This document shows, in pieces, positions 33,830 through 42,681 of a DNA stretch of 64,000 nucleotides. Each line of letters opens with the position of its first letter. Position 1 is the first letter of the stretch. Under the pieces are notes generated by a model. That model was not told where the DNA came from, ran no database searches, and saw only the letters and a program-made list of their open reading frames with translations. A program made the position numbers and the translations under genes. The DNA is from Arcobacteraceae bacterium (lineage in GTDB: Bacteria; Campylobacterota; Campylobacteria; Campylobacterales; Arcobacteraceae), in NCBI GenBank assembly GCA_028687375.1, contig JAQUAG010000002.1:124001-188000 (forward strand), written 5' to 3'.

Positions 33830-33916
33830 ATTACTTCACCAATAAACCTCATTAAATTTACCCCCATTATAGTATAAGTTAGATAAAATACTCAAAATCA
33901 AAGAGTAAGGAAATCT

Positions 33917-34768
33917 ATGGAAAATATTATAAAAGCGATACAAGAAGCAACTATTGAAATAAGACATCTTATAGAAACAGGTGATACTGGAAAAAGCGAG
34001 AACCAAAATAGTACGGGAGATACTCAACTCAAACTTGATATCGCTAGTGATATTATCATAGAAAATCATTTTAAAAAATTATCAAATGTGAAAGCAATCG
34101 TAAGTGAAGAGCAAGAGCATATTGTTCCAGTAAATGAAAATGGGGAATTTTTAATAGCATACGATCCACTAGATGGAAGTAGCTTAGTAGATGTAAATCT
34201 TTCTGTTGGTTCAATTTACGGAATTTATAAAAATGAATTTAGTGGAAAAAATATCGTAGCATCTGTATATGTTGTTTTTGGTCCTAGAGTTGAGCTCGTT
34301 TATTGTGATGGGAAAACTGTTAAGATGTATAGACTTCAAGATGGTGTATTTAACTATATTCAAGATATCAAACTAAAAGAAAAAGGAAACCTAAAAGCTC
34401 CAGGATCTACGCAACAATGTTGGCATGATCACCATAAAGTGATGGTTGATGGCTTTTTTGAGGACGGATATAGATTGAGATATAGTGGCGGAATGGTTCC
34501 TGATTTACATCAAATTTTACTCAAAGGTGGGGGATTATTTTCTTATCCTTCAACTTCAGATCTTCCAAAAGGGAAACTAAGACAACTCTTCGAAGTGTTC
34601 CCATTTGCTCTTACTTATAAATGTGCTGGTGGTGGAGCGATTGATGGACATCAAGATTTACTTCTAGTTGAAACAACACATATCCATGATACAACCCCAT
34701 GTTTTTTTGGAAGTAATAACGAGATAAATAAAGTTTTAGAAGTTTACGAACCTCATGCAACAAAATGA
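33917..34768 (+). CDS. fbp: fructose-1,6-bisphosphatase, class I
   Basis: A 283-residue Fbp of the short type seen in Campylobacterota. Motifs are AIVSEEQEH (metal Glu), [24 protein letters not shown] (the DPLDGSS signature), [20 protein letters not shown] and [13 protein letters not shown]. It dephosphorylates fructose-1,6-bisphosphate in gluconeogenesis. It has a good start behind AGAGTAAGGAAATCT and overlaps the next small gene by 14 bases. Confidence 0.95.
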   Translation: MENIIKAIQEATIEIRHLIETGDTGKSENQNSTGDTQLKLDIASDIIIENHFKKLSNVKAIVSEEQEHIVPVNENGEFLIAYDPLDGSSLVDVNLSVGSIYGIYKNEFSGKNIVASVYVVFGPRVELVYCDGKTVKMYRLQDGVFNYIQDIKLKEKGNLKAPGSTQQCWHDHHKVMVDGFFEDGYRLRYSGGMVPDLHQILLKGGGLFSYPSTSDLPKGKLRQLFEVFPFALTYKCAGGGAIDGHQDLLLVETTHIHDTTPCFFGSNNEINKVLEVYEPHATK

Positions 34769-34961
34769 CACTACAACTCTAGATAAATGGGAAGAAGCTC
34801 TTGAAGTCCAAATAGAGCTTCTTACACAATGTCAAGAGGAAAAATCACTTACAAGTTGTATGCAATGTCAGTATGTTCTTGAGTGTTTAACTAGAAAAGA
34901 ATATATAAAAGCTGTTTATGAAAGTATGAATAAAGGAACTGGTGGAGGATTTGAGTTTTAA
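34755..34961 (+). CDS. small cysteine-containing protein of unknown function
   Basis: A 68-residue protein beginning inside the end of fbp. It has four cysteines, one in LLTQCQEE and three in [11 protein letters not shown] (CxxC and then C), which could bind a metal, and ends with GGGFEF. I do not recognise the family and assign no function. The overlap with fbp implies coupled translation. Confidence 0.6.
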   Translation: MQQNDTTTLDKWEEALEVQIELLTQCQEEKSLTSCMQCQYVLECLTRKEYIKAVYESMNKGTGGGFEF

Positions 34962-34982
34962 ACTCGCTTTCCTATCCACTCT

Positions 34983-35846
34983 TTATGAGTTTCTTAATTC
35001 CATATATTCAGTAGGTATCAAATAATCCTTAGCTTTTATAAGCTCATCATAAAATCCATATTCAAATCCAAGACTATATAATTTATCAAGAGCTTCATAT
35101 TGAAGCTCACTTAACTCAATCGAATCATCATTTGCATAAAGCCCAAGATATGTTTGTAATGTATCATGGTCTACCCTTACTAAATCTCTTTCTATTAACA
35201 TTTTAGATAGAAGTAATTTGTTGTCATTTGCAACACGAACGGCATGAATGAGTGTATTTTCATATTCAATTGCTTTATTTAATGGGATACTTCTTCGTAA
35301 ACACATCCCACCAAGTGGAAGTGGAAGTTTATCTCCAGCTAACTCTTGCCAAATATCCCAAATCTCTTTTTCCACTTCAAGTTCATTATCGTAAGTTAAA
35401 ATTGACTCATGAATTAAAACTCCAGCATCAACAACACCATCAATTACAGCTTGTTCTATCTCTAAAAAGTTCATATAAGTTATTCTTGCTTTTGGGTATT
35501 TGATTTTAAATAAAAGTGCATTTGTAGTGTATTGTCCACTCAAAGCTACTTTAAAATTTGGTTTAAGTACCTTATCTTTTAGTTTTACCAGTTTTGGTCC
35601 GTATCCATCTCCAAAACTAACAGCTGTTTTTAAAAGAGCAAAATCTTTTTTTACAAAAGGATACAAAGCAAAACTAATTGCACAAATATCGTATATCCCT
35701 TTGAGTGTTGCTTGATTTAATGTTTCGATATCAAGTGCAATATTGTCAAATTTTGTATTTTTTAAATCCACCCATCCAAATTTGATGGCATAATACATAA
35801 ATATATCATCAGCGTCTGGTGAATGAGCTACAACTATTTTATTCAA
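34983..35846 (-). CDS. mqnD: 1,4-dihydroxy-6-naphthoate synthase (futalosine pathway)
   Basis: A 287-residue MqnD of the periplasmic-binding-protein-like fold. It opens with IVVAHSPDADDIFMYYAIKF, the MqnD signature, and has DICAISFALYPFV, VSFGDGYGPKLV, VDAGVLIHESILTY and LPLPLGGMCLRR. It converts cyclic dehypoxanthinyl futalosine to 1,4-dihydroxy-6-naphthoate for menaquinone, the quinone route of Campylobacterota. No other mqn genes are nearby. It is divergent from the gene at 35942. Confidence 0.94.
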   Translation of the reverse strand: MNKIVVAHSPDADDIFMYYAIKFGWVDLKNTKFDNIALDIETLNQATLKGIYDICAISFALYPFVKKDFALLKTAVSFGDGYGPKLVKLKDKVLKPNFKVALSGQYTTNALLFKIKYPKARITYMNFLEIEQAVIDGVVDAGVLIHESILTYDNELEVEKEIWDIWQELAGDKLPLPLGGMCLRRSIPLNKAIEYENTLIHAVRVANDNKLLLSKMLIERDLVRVDHDTLQTYLGLYANDDSIELSELQYEALDKLYSLGFEYGFYDELIKAKDYLIPTEYMELRNS

Positions 35847-35941
35847 TTTTAAATCCTTCTTTTAGTATCTTTTGATTTTATCAAATAATTGTTTAACCAC
35901 CACTTGGATACAATACCCAATCATTTTCAAAAGGATATATT

Positions 35942-36259
35942 ATTTTACATAGTCACTTTTTACAACAACAAATAGCACTTGAAAAAGATAAAAATTCAAT
36001 CTATAACTCTTTACCTATCGACATTCGTACAACACTTGATGATATGGCATATGGAATTGCGATGAAAGAAAATCTTGAGCCATTTATTATCAAACAAAGA
36101 ATGGTAAGTAAACTTAATATGCTTCATGAAGAAAAAGCACATTATCTAATAGAAAATATGGCGATTTTAATTCATAAATCAACACAAGAGAGTGAAGAGA
36201 TTAGTGATAAAAATGTTTCAAAAGAATTTGTCTCTTTTATGATAAGTCTCTTTTACTAA
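35942..36259 (+). CDS. unknown protein with apparent ATT start
   Basis: A helical protein of about 105 residues that I do not recognise. The frame reads LHSHFLQQQIALEK, then SIYNSLPIDIRTTLDDMAYGIA, and ends SKEFVSFMISLFY. The first ATG in frame is at 36044, but it has no ribosome-binding site. The frame is open upstream, and its sequence there looks like protein. An AAAAGGA sits six bases before the ATT at 35942 (and three before another ATT at 35939), so initiation at an ATT is inferred. If that is wrong, the protein is 71 residues from 36044. The two genes that follow (36271 and purU) are closely spaced on the same strand. Confidence 0.5.
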   Translation: MLHSHFLQQQIALEKDKNSIYNSLPIDIRTTLDDMAYGIAMKENLEPFIIKQRMVSKLNMLHEEKAHYLIENMAILIHKSTQESEEISDKNVSKEFVSFMISLFY

Positions 36260-36270
36260 ATGGCAAAAAT

Positions 36271-36789
36271 ATGGTTGTAGATACAATATCCCTTAAAACT
36301 GAAGCACTTTTGCTTTTTTGTAGAGACTTAATAAATACCTACAATCAAGAGAACCAAAATCAAAATTCAGTTTTTATAGCAGATGAATATCTCAAAGAAT
36401 TTATAAAATCCCATATTGATAATCTTCAAAAAGGGATAAATGCAATTTTACAACCAAATGATTATTATATAAGAAATATGAAAGTAACTAGAATACGACT
36501 TATTATAAAATTTTACAATCAAATCAACAAAATGCTCTCAAATTATCTTAAAGAGGATAATAGATTTAGCCCAGCTATGCTACTTTTTTCGATGTTAGCT
36601 ACTTGGTTCAAAGAGCTTGGTTATGAAAAGAATTCAAAAGAATTTATTTTTTTTAGTATCTATCCTTATAGTGAAATTTATGATATGTTACTTTTAAACG
36701 TGAAAGATTTAGAATATAAAAAGCTAAATATCAATATGATACAAATCGCAGAAAATGTGATAATAAGATTAAATAAGGAACCAATTTGA
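36271..36789 (+). CDS. conserved-looking hypothetical protein
   Basis: A 172-residue, mostly helical protein without signal peptide or transmembrane segment (SLKTEALLLFCRDLINTYNQ, KVTRIRLIIKFYNQINKML, EYKKLNINMIQIAENVIIRL). I do not recognise a family. It is 11 bp after the gene at 35942 and overlaps purU by four bases, so it is probably in the same operon. Confidence 0.6.
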   Translation: MVVDTISLKTEALLLFCRDLINTYNQENQNQNSVFIADEYLKEFIKSHIDNLQKGINAILQPNDYYIRNMKVTRIRLIIKFYNQINKMLSNYLKEDNRFSPAMLLFSMLATWFKELGYEKNSKEFIFFSIYPYSEIYDMLLLNVKDLEYKKLNINMIQIAENVIIRLNKEPI

Positions 36790-37622
36790 GCAGTGAATAC
36801 AGACTTTTAATAGACACAACAGATGAAAAAGGTTTGGTCTATAATATTTCAAAAATACTTTTTAACTACAATTTAAATATAGAAACAAACTCCGAATACG
36901 TTGATAAAGATGTAAATAAATTTTTTATGAGAACAGTTATTAGTGGAGAGTTTGATAAAGCTGCGTTATTAGCAGATATCAAAGCTGTTCTTCCACAAGA
37001 TGCTGCAATTAAACTTTCTAAAAATACAAAAAAAGATATTGTTATACTTGCTACGAAAGAAGCACATTGTTTGGGTGATATTCTTATAAGATATATAAGT
37101 GGTGAACTTCATGGAAATATCAAAGCAGTTATAGCAAATCACGATACACTAAAAGATCTCGTAGAAAAATTTAATATCCCTTTTGTGTCCATTTCACATG
37201 AAGGTTTAGATAGGGAAGCTCATGAAAAGATGATGATTCAAGCGATTGACACTTTTCATCCTGAAATCATCGTTTTAGCAAAATATATGAGAATACTCAA
37301 TCCTCCATTTGTTAATCATTTTAAAGATAAAATCTTAAATATTCACCATAGCTTTTTACCAGCATTTATAGGGGCAAATCCTTATAAACAAGCTTGGGAG
37401 AGAGGTGTGAAAATCATAGGAGCAACAGCTCATTATGTGACAAGTGACCTTGATGAAGGTCCAATTATCTCTCAAGATATCGTACGAGTTGATCATACAT
37501 ATTCGTGGGAAGATATGAGAGATGCGGGACGAAATGTAGAGAAAGTTGTCCTTTCAAATGCTTTAAATTTACTTTTAAATGATAAAGTATTTGTTTATGG
37601 AAATAAAACGGTTGTGTTGTAA
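36786..37622 (+). CDS. purU: formyltetrahydrofolate deformylase
   Basis: A 278-residue PurU. An N-terminal ACT domain (YRLLIDTTDEKGLVYNISKIL, about 4-75) is followed by a formyltransferase-fold domain with IVLAKYMRILNP, ILNIHHSFLPAFIGANPYKQ (catalytic His region) and GATAHYVTSDLDEGPIISQD. It hydrolyses 10-formyl-THF to formate and THF, balancing one-carbon pools. The start is a TTG (36786) behind AAGGAACCAA, overlapping the previous stop. Confidence 0.95.
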   Translation: MSSEYRLLIDTTDEKGLVYNISKILFNYNLNIETNSEYVDKDVNKFFMRTVISGEFDKAALLADIKAVLPQDAAIKLSKNTKKDIVILATKEAHCLGDILIRYISGELHGNIKAVIANHDTLKDLVEKFNIPFVSISHEGLDREAHEKMMIQAIDTFHPEIIVLAKYMRILNPPFVNHFKDKILNIHHSFLPAFIGANPYKQAWERGVKIIGATAHYVTSDLDEGPIISQDIVRVDHTYSWEDMRDAGRNVEKVVLSNALNLLLNDKVFVYGNKTVVL

Positions 37623-37633
37623 AAGGTAGTAAG

Positions 37634-38107
37634 ATGTTTCATATAGTTTTATTAGAACCAAGAATGCCAGGAAATGTAGGGACAATAGGAAGGCTTGCTT
37701 ATGCTACTGGTTCAGTTCTTCATCTTATTAAACCTTACGGGTTTGGTGATATTACTGAAAAAGAGGTAAGAAGAGCTGGACTTGATTATTGGGAACATCT
37801 TGAAGTATATGAGTATGATAATATAGATGCCTTTTGGGAAAAGCACCCTTTTTCAGATAGACATTTTTTAGCTACAACAAAAACTGAACAGGCATATTTT
37901 GATGTACAATATCTTCTTAATGATTATTTTTATTTTGGAAGAGAAGATGCTGGATTACCAGAAGATTTACTTGATCAAAGTATAGAAACTTGTATCACTA
38001 TCCCTATGGTAAATGAAGCGAGAAGTTTAAATATAGCAAATAGTGTTTCGGTTATTATTTATGATGCTATCAGACAAAATTTTAAAGTTTTTAAAGCTAA
38101 TAACTAA
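37634..38107 (+). CDS. trmL: tRNA (cytidine/uridine-34-2'-O)-methyltransferase
   Basis: A 157-residue SPOUT methyltransferase. The knotted-fold motifs are present: LLEPRMPGNVGTIGRLAYAT at the N-terminus, FGREDAGLPEDLL, and CITIPMVNEARSLNIANSVS at the C-terminus. TrmL methylates the wobble base of tRNA-Leu isoacceptors. It starts 11 bp after purU behind AAAAGGTAGTAAG. A hairpin terminator overlaps its stop codon. Confidence 0.93.
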   Translation: MFHIVLLEPRMPGNVGTIGRLAYATGSVLHLIKPYGFGDITEKEVRRAGLDYWEHLEVYEYDNIDAFWEKHPFSDRHFLATTKTEQAYFDVQYLLNDYFYFGREDAGLPEDLLDQSIETCITIPMVNEARSLNIANSVSVIIYDAIRQNFKVFKANN

Positions 38108-38118
38108 AAACTTTAAAA
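38080..38118. terminator. bidirectional terminator between trmL and aroE
   Basis: A perfect 14-bp inverted repeat TTTTAAAGTTTTTA (38080-38093) and TAAAAACTTTAAAA (38105-38118) with an 11-base loop, spanning the trmL stop and ending two bases before the aroE stop. The A/T runs on both sides can give U-tracts for either strand. Confidence 0.75.
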
Positions 38119-38119
38119 C

Positions 38120-38917
38120 CTAATCAATCTTTTTTAAACCCTCTCTCATTGATTGAATCAGTTTTTGATTAGCTTTTGTATTGGTAAATAATTCAAAAGC
38201 GATAACACCTTGAAATAAAAGCATATCTTCCCCGTCTTTGTAAATTTTAAAATGTTTTTTTGCAAGTTCTAAAAAAGGTGTCATCTTTCCATAGATACAA
38301 TCAACAGCATATTTACTATCTTTTATCAAAGATTCTAAAAGTTCAAGTGGAGCAGGATAGTTTTGATCACTTAGCCCTGCACTTGTAGAGTTCACTATCA
38401 AATCAAATCTTTTTTCTTTTGGAAAATTATCAAAATTATAAAACTCACAACCAAATCCAATGAAAAAATCTTTGCTATTTTCACTTCTATTTAGAACAGT
38501 TACATCAAAATTTTTCTCTTTTAATATCACAGCAATAGATTTAGCAGTTCCCCCTGCTCCCAAAATAAGGATAGAGTTCACATCTTCAAATTTTTCTATT
38601 GACTTATAAAATCCAAAAGCATCTGTGTTGTACCCTTTTATTTTTCCATCGTCATTTATATAAGTATTCACTGCACCTATTTTTTTTGCAAGTGGATCTA
38701 AACTATCTGCATATCTATAAGCATACTCTTTATGTGGCACTGTGATATTTGCACCACTAAATCCACCCTCAAGAAAAACTTTTTTGATATCATCTCCATT
38801 TTCTAAATGTGTTTTAGAATATTCCCCATCAAATCCAAGTGTTTTAAACCCTGCATTATGCATTTGAGGAGATTTTGAATGAGATACTGGATTTCCAAAA
38901 ATTGTAAATTTTTTCAT
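38120..38917 (-). CDS. aroE: shikimate dehydrogenase
   Basis: A 265-residue AroE. The substrate-binding domain has FGNPVSHSKSPQMHNAGF and ANITVPHKEYAY (catalytic Lys), NTDAFGFYKS follows (Asp), and the NADP domain has ILILGAGGTAKSIAV and DLIVNSTSAGLS. It reduces 3-dehydroshikimate in aromatic amino acid synthesis. It is the last gene of a minus-strand operon with hemB, a small membrane gene and the ABC-F gene. Confidence 0.95.
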   Translation of the reverse strand: MKKFTIFGNPVSHSKSPQMHNAGFKTLGFDGEYSKTHLENGDDIKKVFLEGGFSGANITVPHKEYAYRYADSLDPLAKKIGAVNTYINDDGKIKGYNTDAFGFYKSIEKFEDVNSILILGAGGTAKSIAVILKEKNFDVTVLNRSENSKDFFIGFGCEFYNFDNFPKEKRFDLIVNSTSAGLSDQNYPAPLELLESLIKDSKYAVDCIYGKMTPFLELAKKHFKIYKDGEDMLLFQGVIAFELFTNTKANQKLIQSMREGLKKID

Positions 38918-38933
38918 TCTTTTATCTTGGAAC

Positions 38934-39905
38934 CTATTGTTTACTTAAAAGTTCACAAGCTTCTTTTGCATGATACGTGATAATGATATCAGCCCCTGCT
39001 CTTTTAAAACTCAATAAAGTTTCCATCATAACTCTTTCATAGTCAATAATTCCAGCAATTTTTGCTGCTTGAAGCATCGCATATTCTCCACTTACATTGT
39101 AAACTGCAAGTGGTAATTTTGAACTATTTCTAATATCTCTAATAATATCAAGATAAGCAAGTGCTGGTTTTACCATAAGGATATCAGCACCTTGTCGCTC
39201 ATCTTCAAGTGATTCTTCGATAGCTTCAAGTCTATTTGCAGGGTCCATTTGATACATTTTTCTATCACCCTTACTTGGAGCAGATTCAGCAACATCTCTA
39301 AACGGTCCATAATAAGCACTTGCAAATTTTGTACTATAAGCCATAATTGGAAGATTTTCATATCCATTACTATCAAGTGCATCTCTTAAAGCTTCAATTA
39401 TCCCATCCATCATACCACTTGGTGCTATCATATCAACACCAGCTTTTGCATGAATAAGTGCTTGTTGCGCTGAAATAACCAAAGTTGCATCATTATTCAC
39501 TGTAGCATTTTCATCTAAAATACCACAATGCCCATGGTCAGTATATTCACAAAAACAAAGGTCAGTTACTACAAACATATCTGGGAACTCTTTTTTAATA
39601 GCTTTGATAGTTCTACTTATAATGCTATTTTCACATAAACATTCACTTCCAATACTATCTTTCACATCAGGAATAGCAAATAAGATGATGCTATTAAGCC
39701 CAATTGTTCTTATATAAGCACACTCTTTAAGTATCTCATCAATTGACATCTGAAATACACCAGGCATTGAGCTTATCTCATTTTTGATACCAGTTCCCTC
39801 TTTTACAAAAAGTGGATAGATAAAATCATTTTTTGTAAGTATCGTTTCTTTTACAAGGTTTCTTAGGGTTTCATTTACCCTTTTTCTTCTAAATCTTTTA
39901 AACAT
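38934..39905 (-). CDS. hemB: delta-aminolevulinic acid dehydratase
   Basis: A 323-residue HemB (porphobilinogen synthase). The zinc-type active site is present: [19 protein letters not shown] carries the three Cys ligands. The two Schiff-base lysine regions are [16 protein letters not shown] and [13 protein letters not shown]. It joins two 5-aminolevulinate molecules in tetrapyrrole synthesis. It begins eight bp after the small membrane gene, and aroE follows after 16 bp. Confidence 0.96.
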   Translation of the reverse strand: MFKRFRRKRVNETLRNLVKETILTKNDFIYPLFVKEGTGIKNEISSMPGVFQMSIDEILKECAYIRTIGLNSIILFAIPDVKDSIGSECLCENSIISRTIKAIKKEFPDMFVVTDLCFCEYTDHGHCGILDENATVNNDATLVISAQQALIHAKAGVDMIAPSGMMDGIIEALRDALDSNGYENLPIMAYSTKFASAYYGPFRDVAESAPSKGDRKMYQMDPANRLEAIEESLEDERQGADILMVKPALAYLDIIRDIRNSSKLPLAVYNVSGEYAMLQAAKIAGIIDYERVMMETLLSFKRAGADIIITYHAKEACELLSKQ

Positions 39906-39913
39906 TTTTTCTC

Positions 39914-40204
39914 CTACCAGTATGTATTGATATCAAAATATCTATGTGGTCTATCTTTATCCCCACCTGTTCTTAGTTTTTCAAATCCTTGATTTACGTT
40001 TGAAAAATCTGTTTGTGTTGATGAAGTATAAAGAACTCCAACAACCATAAGCACTATAAAAATAAAAAAGAAAATGTATGTAGCAATCTCTTGTGTCATC
40101 CACAAAAGTTTCCCATTCGCTTGTAATATATTTAGCATAGTTCTCTTCATCGCAAACAAAAGAAGATAAATAACTAAGATTATTAAAAAAGTGGTTTTTT
40201 CCAT
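39914..40204 (-). CDS. small membrane protein, unknown function
   Basis: A 96-residue protein with two hydrophobic segments (about 4-22 [15 protein letters not shown] and 44-63 [16 protein letters not shown]) and a hydrophilic tail ending [13 protein letters not shown] do not recognise a family. It lies between the ABC-F gene (nine bp) and hemB (eight bp), so it is cotranscribed. Confidence 0.7.
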   Translation of the reverse strand: MEKTTFLIILVIYLLLFAMKRTMLNILQANGKLLWMTQEIATYIFFFIFIVLMVVGVLYTSSTQTDFSNVNQGFEKLRTGGDKDRPHRYFDINTYW

Positions 40205-40213
40205 ATTTTTTAA

Positions 40214-41812
40214 TTATGCTTTATTTTTCGCTTTAAAATCATTATATTCTTCATAGCTTCCTTCAAAGTCAACTATTGAACCATCTTCTTGGATTTCGAT
40301 AATTCTATTTGCAAAAACATCAAGAAGTTCTCTATCATGAGATACACAAATAACACTTCCTTCATATGAAAGTAAAGCTTCCCCAAGGGCAATAATAGCT
40401 TCAAGGTCAAGGTGATTTGTCGGCTCATCTAAAAGTAAAAAGTTTCGTCTTTCTAACATTATTTTAGAAAGCATCATTCTATGTTTTTCCCCACCTGAAC
40501 AGTTTTTGATAGATTTCTCTTGCTCTTGTCCATTAAATAACATTCTTCCAAGACAGTTTCTAATCTCACTAATATCAGCTTCTCTATCAAAATCTCTAAG
40601 CCAATCATATAAAGTACTATCACCTTGAATTAAATCAGTTGCATTTTGTGGAAAATAACTAACATTTACAGTTGCTCCCCATTTTACTTCACCACTATCA
40701 GGTTTGATATTTTCCATTAAAATTTCACAAAGTGTAGTTTTTCCAACTCCATTTGCTCCAATAAGTGCTATTTTGTCTTTTTTCTCCAACATCAAACTAA
40801 TATCTTTTAAAACAACATTATCTCCATAACTTTTTGAGATATTTTTAAGTTCTAAAATCTCTTTACTAATTGGTTTTTCTTGTCTAAATACTATAGATGG
40901 GTCTCTTCTTGAACTTACTTCAATAGCTTGAATATCAAGTTTTTCTAATTGTTTTGCTCTACTTGTTGCTTGTTTTGCTTTTGAAGCATTTGCACTAAAT
41001 CTTCTAACAAACGCTTCAAGGTCAGCTTTCTCTTTTTGTTTTTTATCAAAATCTGTTTGAGCTTGTTTTGCTAAAACTGTTGAAGCGATATACCAATCAT
41101 CATAAGTTCCTGTAAATTCTCTAATTTTTTTGAAGTCAACATCTAAAATATTTGTACAAACAGCATTTAAGAAGTGTCTATCATGTGAGATAACGACCAT
41201 TGTCCCTTCGTGATGTTGCAATTGATTTTCAAGCCAACTAATAGTTTCAATATCTAAGTTATTCGTAGGCTCATCAAGAAATAATACATCAGGTCTTGGA
41301 AAAAGTACTTGCGCAAGAAGAATTTTAAACTTATCCCCACCAGTTAGTGTACTCATAAGTTCATGATGAGTTGCTGCTGGAAATCCAAGAGATTCTAAAA
41401 TCTTAGTAATTTTTACATCATACTCATAAGTTGGATCCTCTTCACAACATACCATCTCTAATTCACCAAGCTTTTCACCAATCTCATCAGTGTACTCTTC
41501 TAGATACAATCTCTCTTTCTCTTTGATTGCGTCAAATAATCTTTTATTTCCAGCTAGAACAGCATCTGCTAGTGTAAATTCATCAAAAGCAAATTGATTT
41601 TGACTAAGAGTTCCCACTTTTTTACCAGATTGAACTTGCACTTCACCCTCTGTAATCTCCTCTTGTCCACTTAACATTTTTAAAAATGTTGTTTTACCTG
41701 CACCATTAGCTCCAATAAGTCCATATCTTTTCCCAGCATCAAGTGAAAGGTTTATATCTTGAAACAAAACTCTTGGTCCAAAAGCTTTTTTTAGTTTTAC
41801 AATTTTTACCAT
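40214..41812 (-). CDS. ABC-F ATPase, YbiT-like translation factor
   Basis: A 532-residue protein of two ATPase domains without membrane segments. It has Walker A GANGAGKTTF and GANGVGKTTL, Walker B LFLDEPTNNLDIET and LLLDEPTNHLDLEA, and H-loops VVISHDRHF and VCVSHDREL. The linker (about 240-310) is rich in Lys and Ala: KKQKEKADLEAFVRRFSANA. The first signature motif is LTGGDKFK rather than LSGGxxxR; the second is CSGGEKHRMML. Length and linker fit the YbiT branch of ABC-F proteins, which bind the ribosomal E site. It heads the operon ABC-F, small membrane gene, hemB, aroE. Confidence 0.92.
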   Translation of the reverse strand: MVKIVKLKKAFGPRVLFQDINLSLDAGKRYGLIGANGAGKTTFLKMLSGQEEITEGEVQVQSGKKVGTLSQNQFAFDEFTLADAVLAGNKRLFDAIKEKERLYLEEYTDEIGEKLGELEMVCCEEDPTYEYDVKITKILESLGFPAATHHELMSTLTGGDKFKILLAQVLFPRPDVLFLDEPTNNLDIETISWLENQLQHHEGTMVVISHDRHFLNAVCTNILDVDFKKIREFTGTYDDWYIASTVLAKQAQTDFDKKQKEKADLEAFVRRFSANASKAKQATSRAKQLEKLDIQAIEVSSRRDPSIVFRQEKPISKEILELKNISKSYGDNVVLKDISLMLEKKDKIALIGANGVGKTTLCEILMENIKPDSGEVKWGATVNVSYFPQNATDLIQGDSTLYDWLRDFDREADISEIRNCLGRMLFNGQEQEKSIKNCSGGEKHRMMLSKIMLERRNFLLLDEPTNHLDLEAIIALGEALLSYEGSVICVSHDRELLDVFANRIIEIQEDGSIVDFEGSYEEYNDFKAKNKA

Positions 41813-41874
41813 CTTTAAATCCTCATATTAGTTATAAGTCGCGATTGTACCTAAAATAAAATAATAAGCATCTA

Positions 41875-42678
41875 ATGAATATAATCTACTCTATGTTAAA
41901 AAAGAAAACAATCCTCCAACAAAAGCTAGATTTTGAAGTTGAAAAACGAAACTGTTTTGATGAACTTTGTCACGAAAGACCAGATCCAATTATGATTGCT
42001 AAAAAATACAATGATGAATATATTGGATTGATTTGTGCATTATTTGCTTATGGAAATGTAAAGTTGATTGTAAAGTTTTTAGATTCATTAAATTTTGATT
42101 TGCTCAATTGCGATGAGACAACTATCAAAAAAGAGTTAGAGGGGAAATATTATCGATTTCAAACAAATGATGATATTGTAGCTATTTTTATAGCTTTAGG
42201 AAAACTCAAAAAAGAGACAACTTTAGAGAAACTTTTTTTATTAGGATACAAAAAAAACAGTGATGTTTTAGAGGGTATTGATACAATTATCACTAAGGTC
42301 AAAGAACTTCATCCATATAGTAGTAAGGGGTATGATTTTTTCTTTGGAACACCTTTTAAAAGAGATAAAAACAATACAATAAAACATCAAGGCAATTCAC
42401 CATATAAAAGATACAATATGTTTTTAAGATGGATGGTAAGAGATGACAATATCGACTTAGGTCTTTGGAAAGAGAATGTAAGCAGTAAAGATTTAATCCT
42501 ACCACTCGATACTCATACTTTTAAAATAAGCCAAAATTTGGGACTTCTTAAAAGAACTATTTATGACCTAGAATCAGCTATTTTAATCACAAGAGAATTG
42601 CAAAGATTTGATAAAAATGACCCTATAAAATACGATTTTGCCCTATATCGTATTGGGCAAGAAAAGCTTGTTTTATAA
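41875..42678 (+). CDS. TIGR02757 family protein
   Basis: A 267-residue protein of the TIGR02757 family, of unknown function. Typical stretches are CHERPDPIMIAKKY, ALFAYGNVKLIVKFLDSL, YFRF-like YYRFQTNDDIVAIF, FLRWMVRDDNIDLGLW and LPLDTHTFKISQNLGLL. The helical pattern and the late LDTHTFKI phrase suggest similarity to HhH DNA-glycosylase-like folds, without a clear catalytic motif. The second in-frame ATG (41893) could also be the start. It is convergent with mltA with three bases between the stops. Confidence 0.85.
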   Translation: MNIIYSMLKKKTILQQKLDFEVEKRNCFDELCHERPDPIMIAKKYNDEYIGLICALFAYGNVKLIVKFLDSLNFDLLNCDETTIKKELEGKYYRFQTNDDIVAIFIALGKLKKETTLEKLFLLGYKKNSDVLEGIDTIITKVKELHPYSSKGYDFFFGTPFKRDKNNTIKHQGNSPYKRYNMFLRWMVRDDNIDLGLWKENVSSKDLILPLDTHTFKISQNLGLLKRTIYDLESAILITRELQRFDKNDPIKYDFALYRIGQEKLVL

Positions 42679-42681
42679 AGT

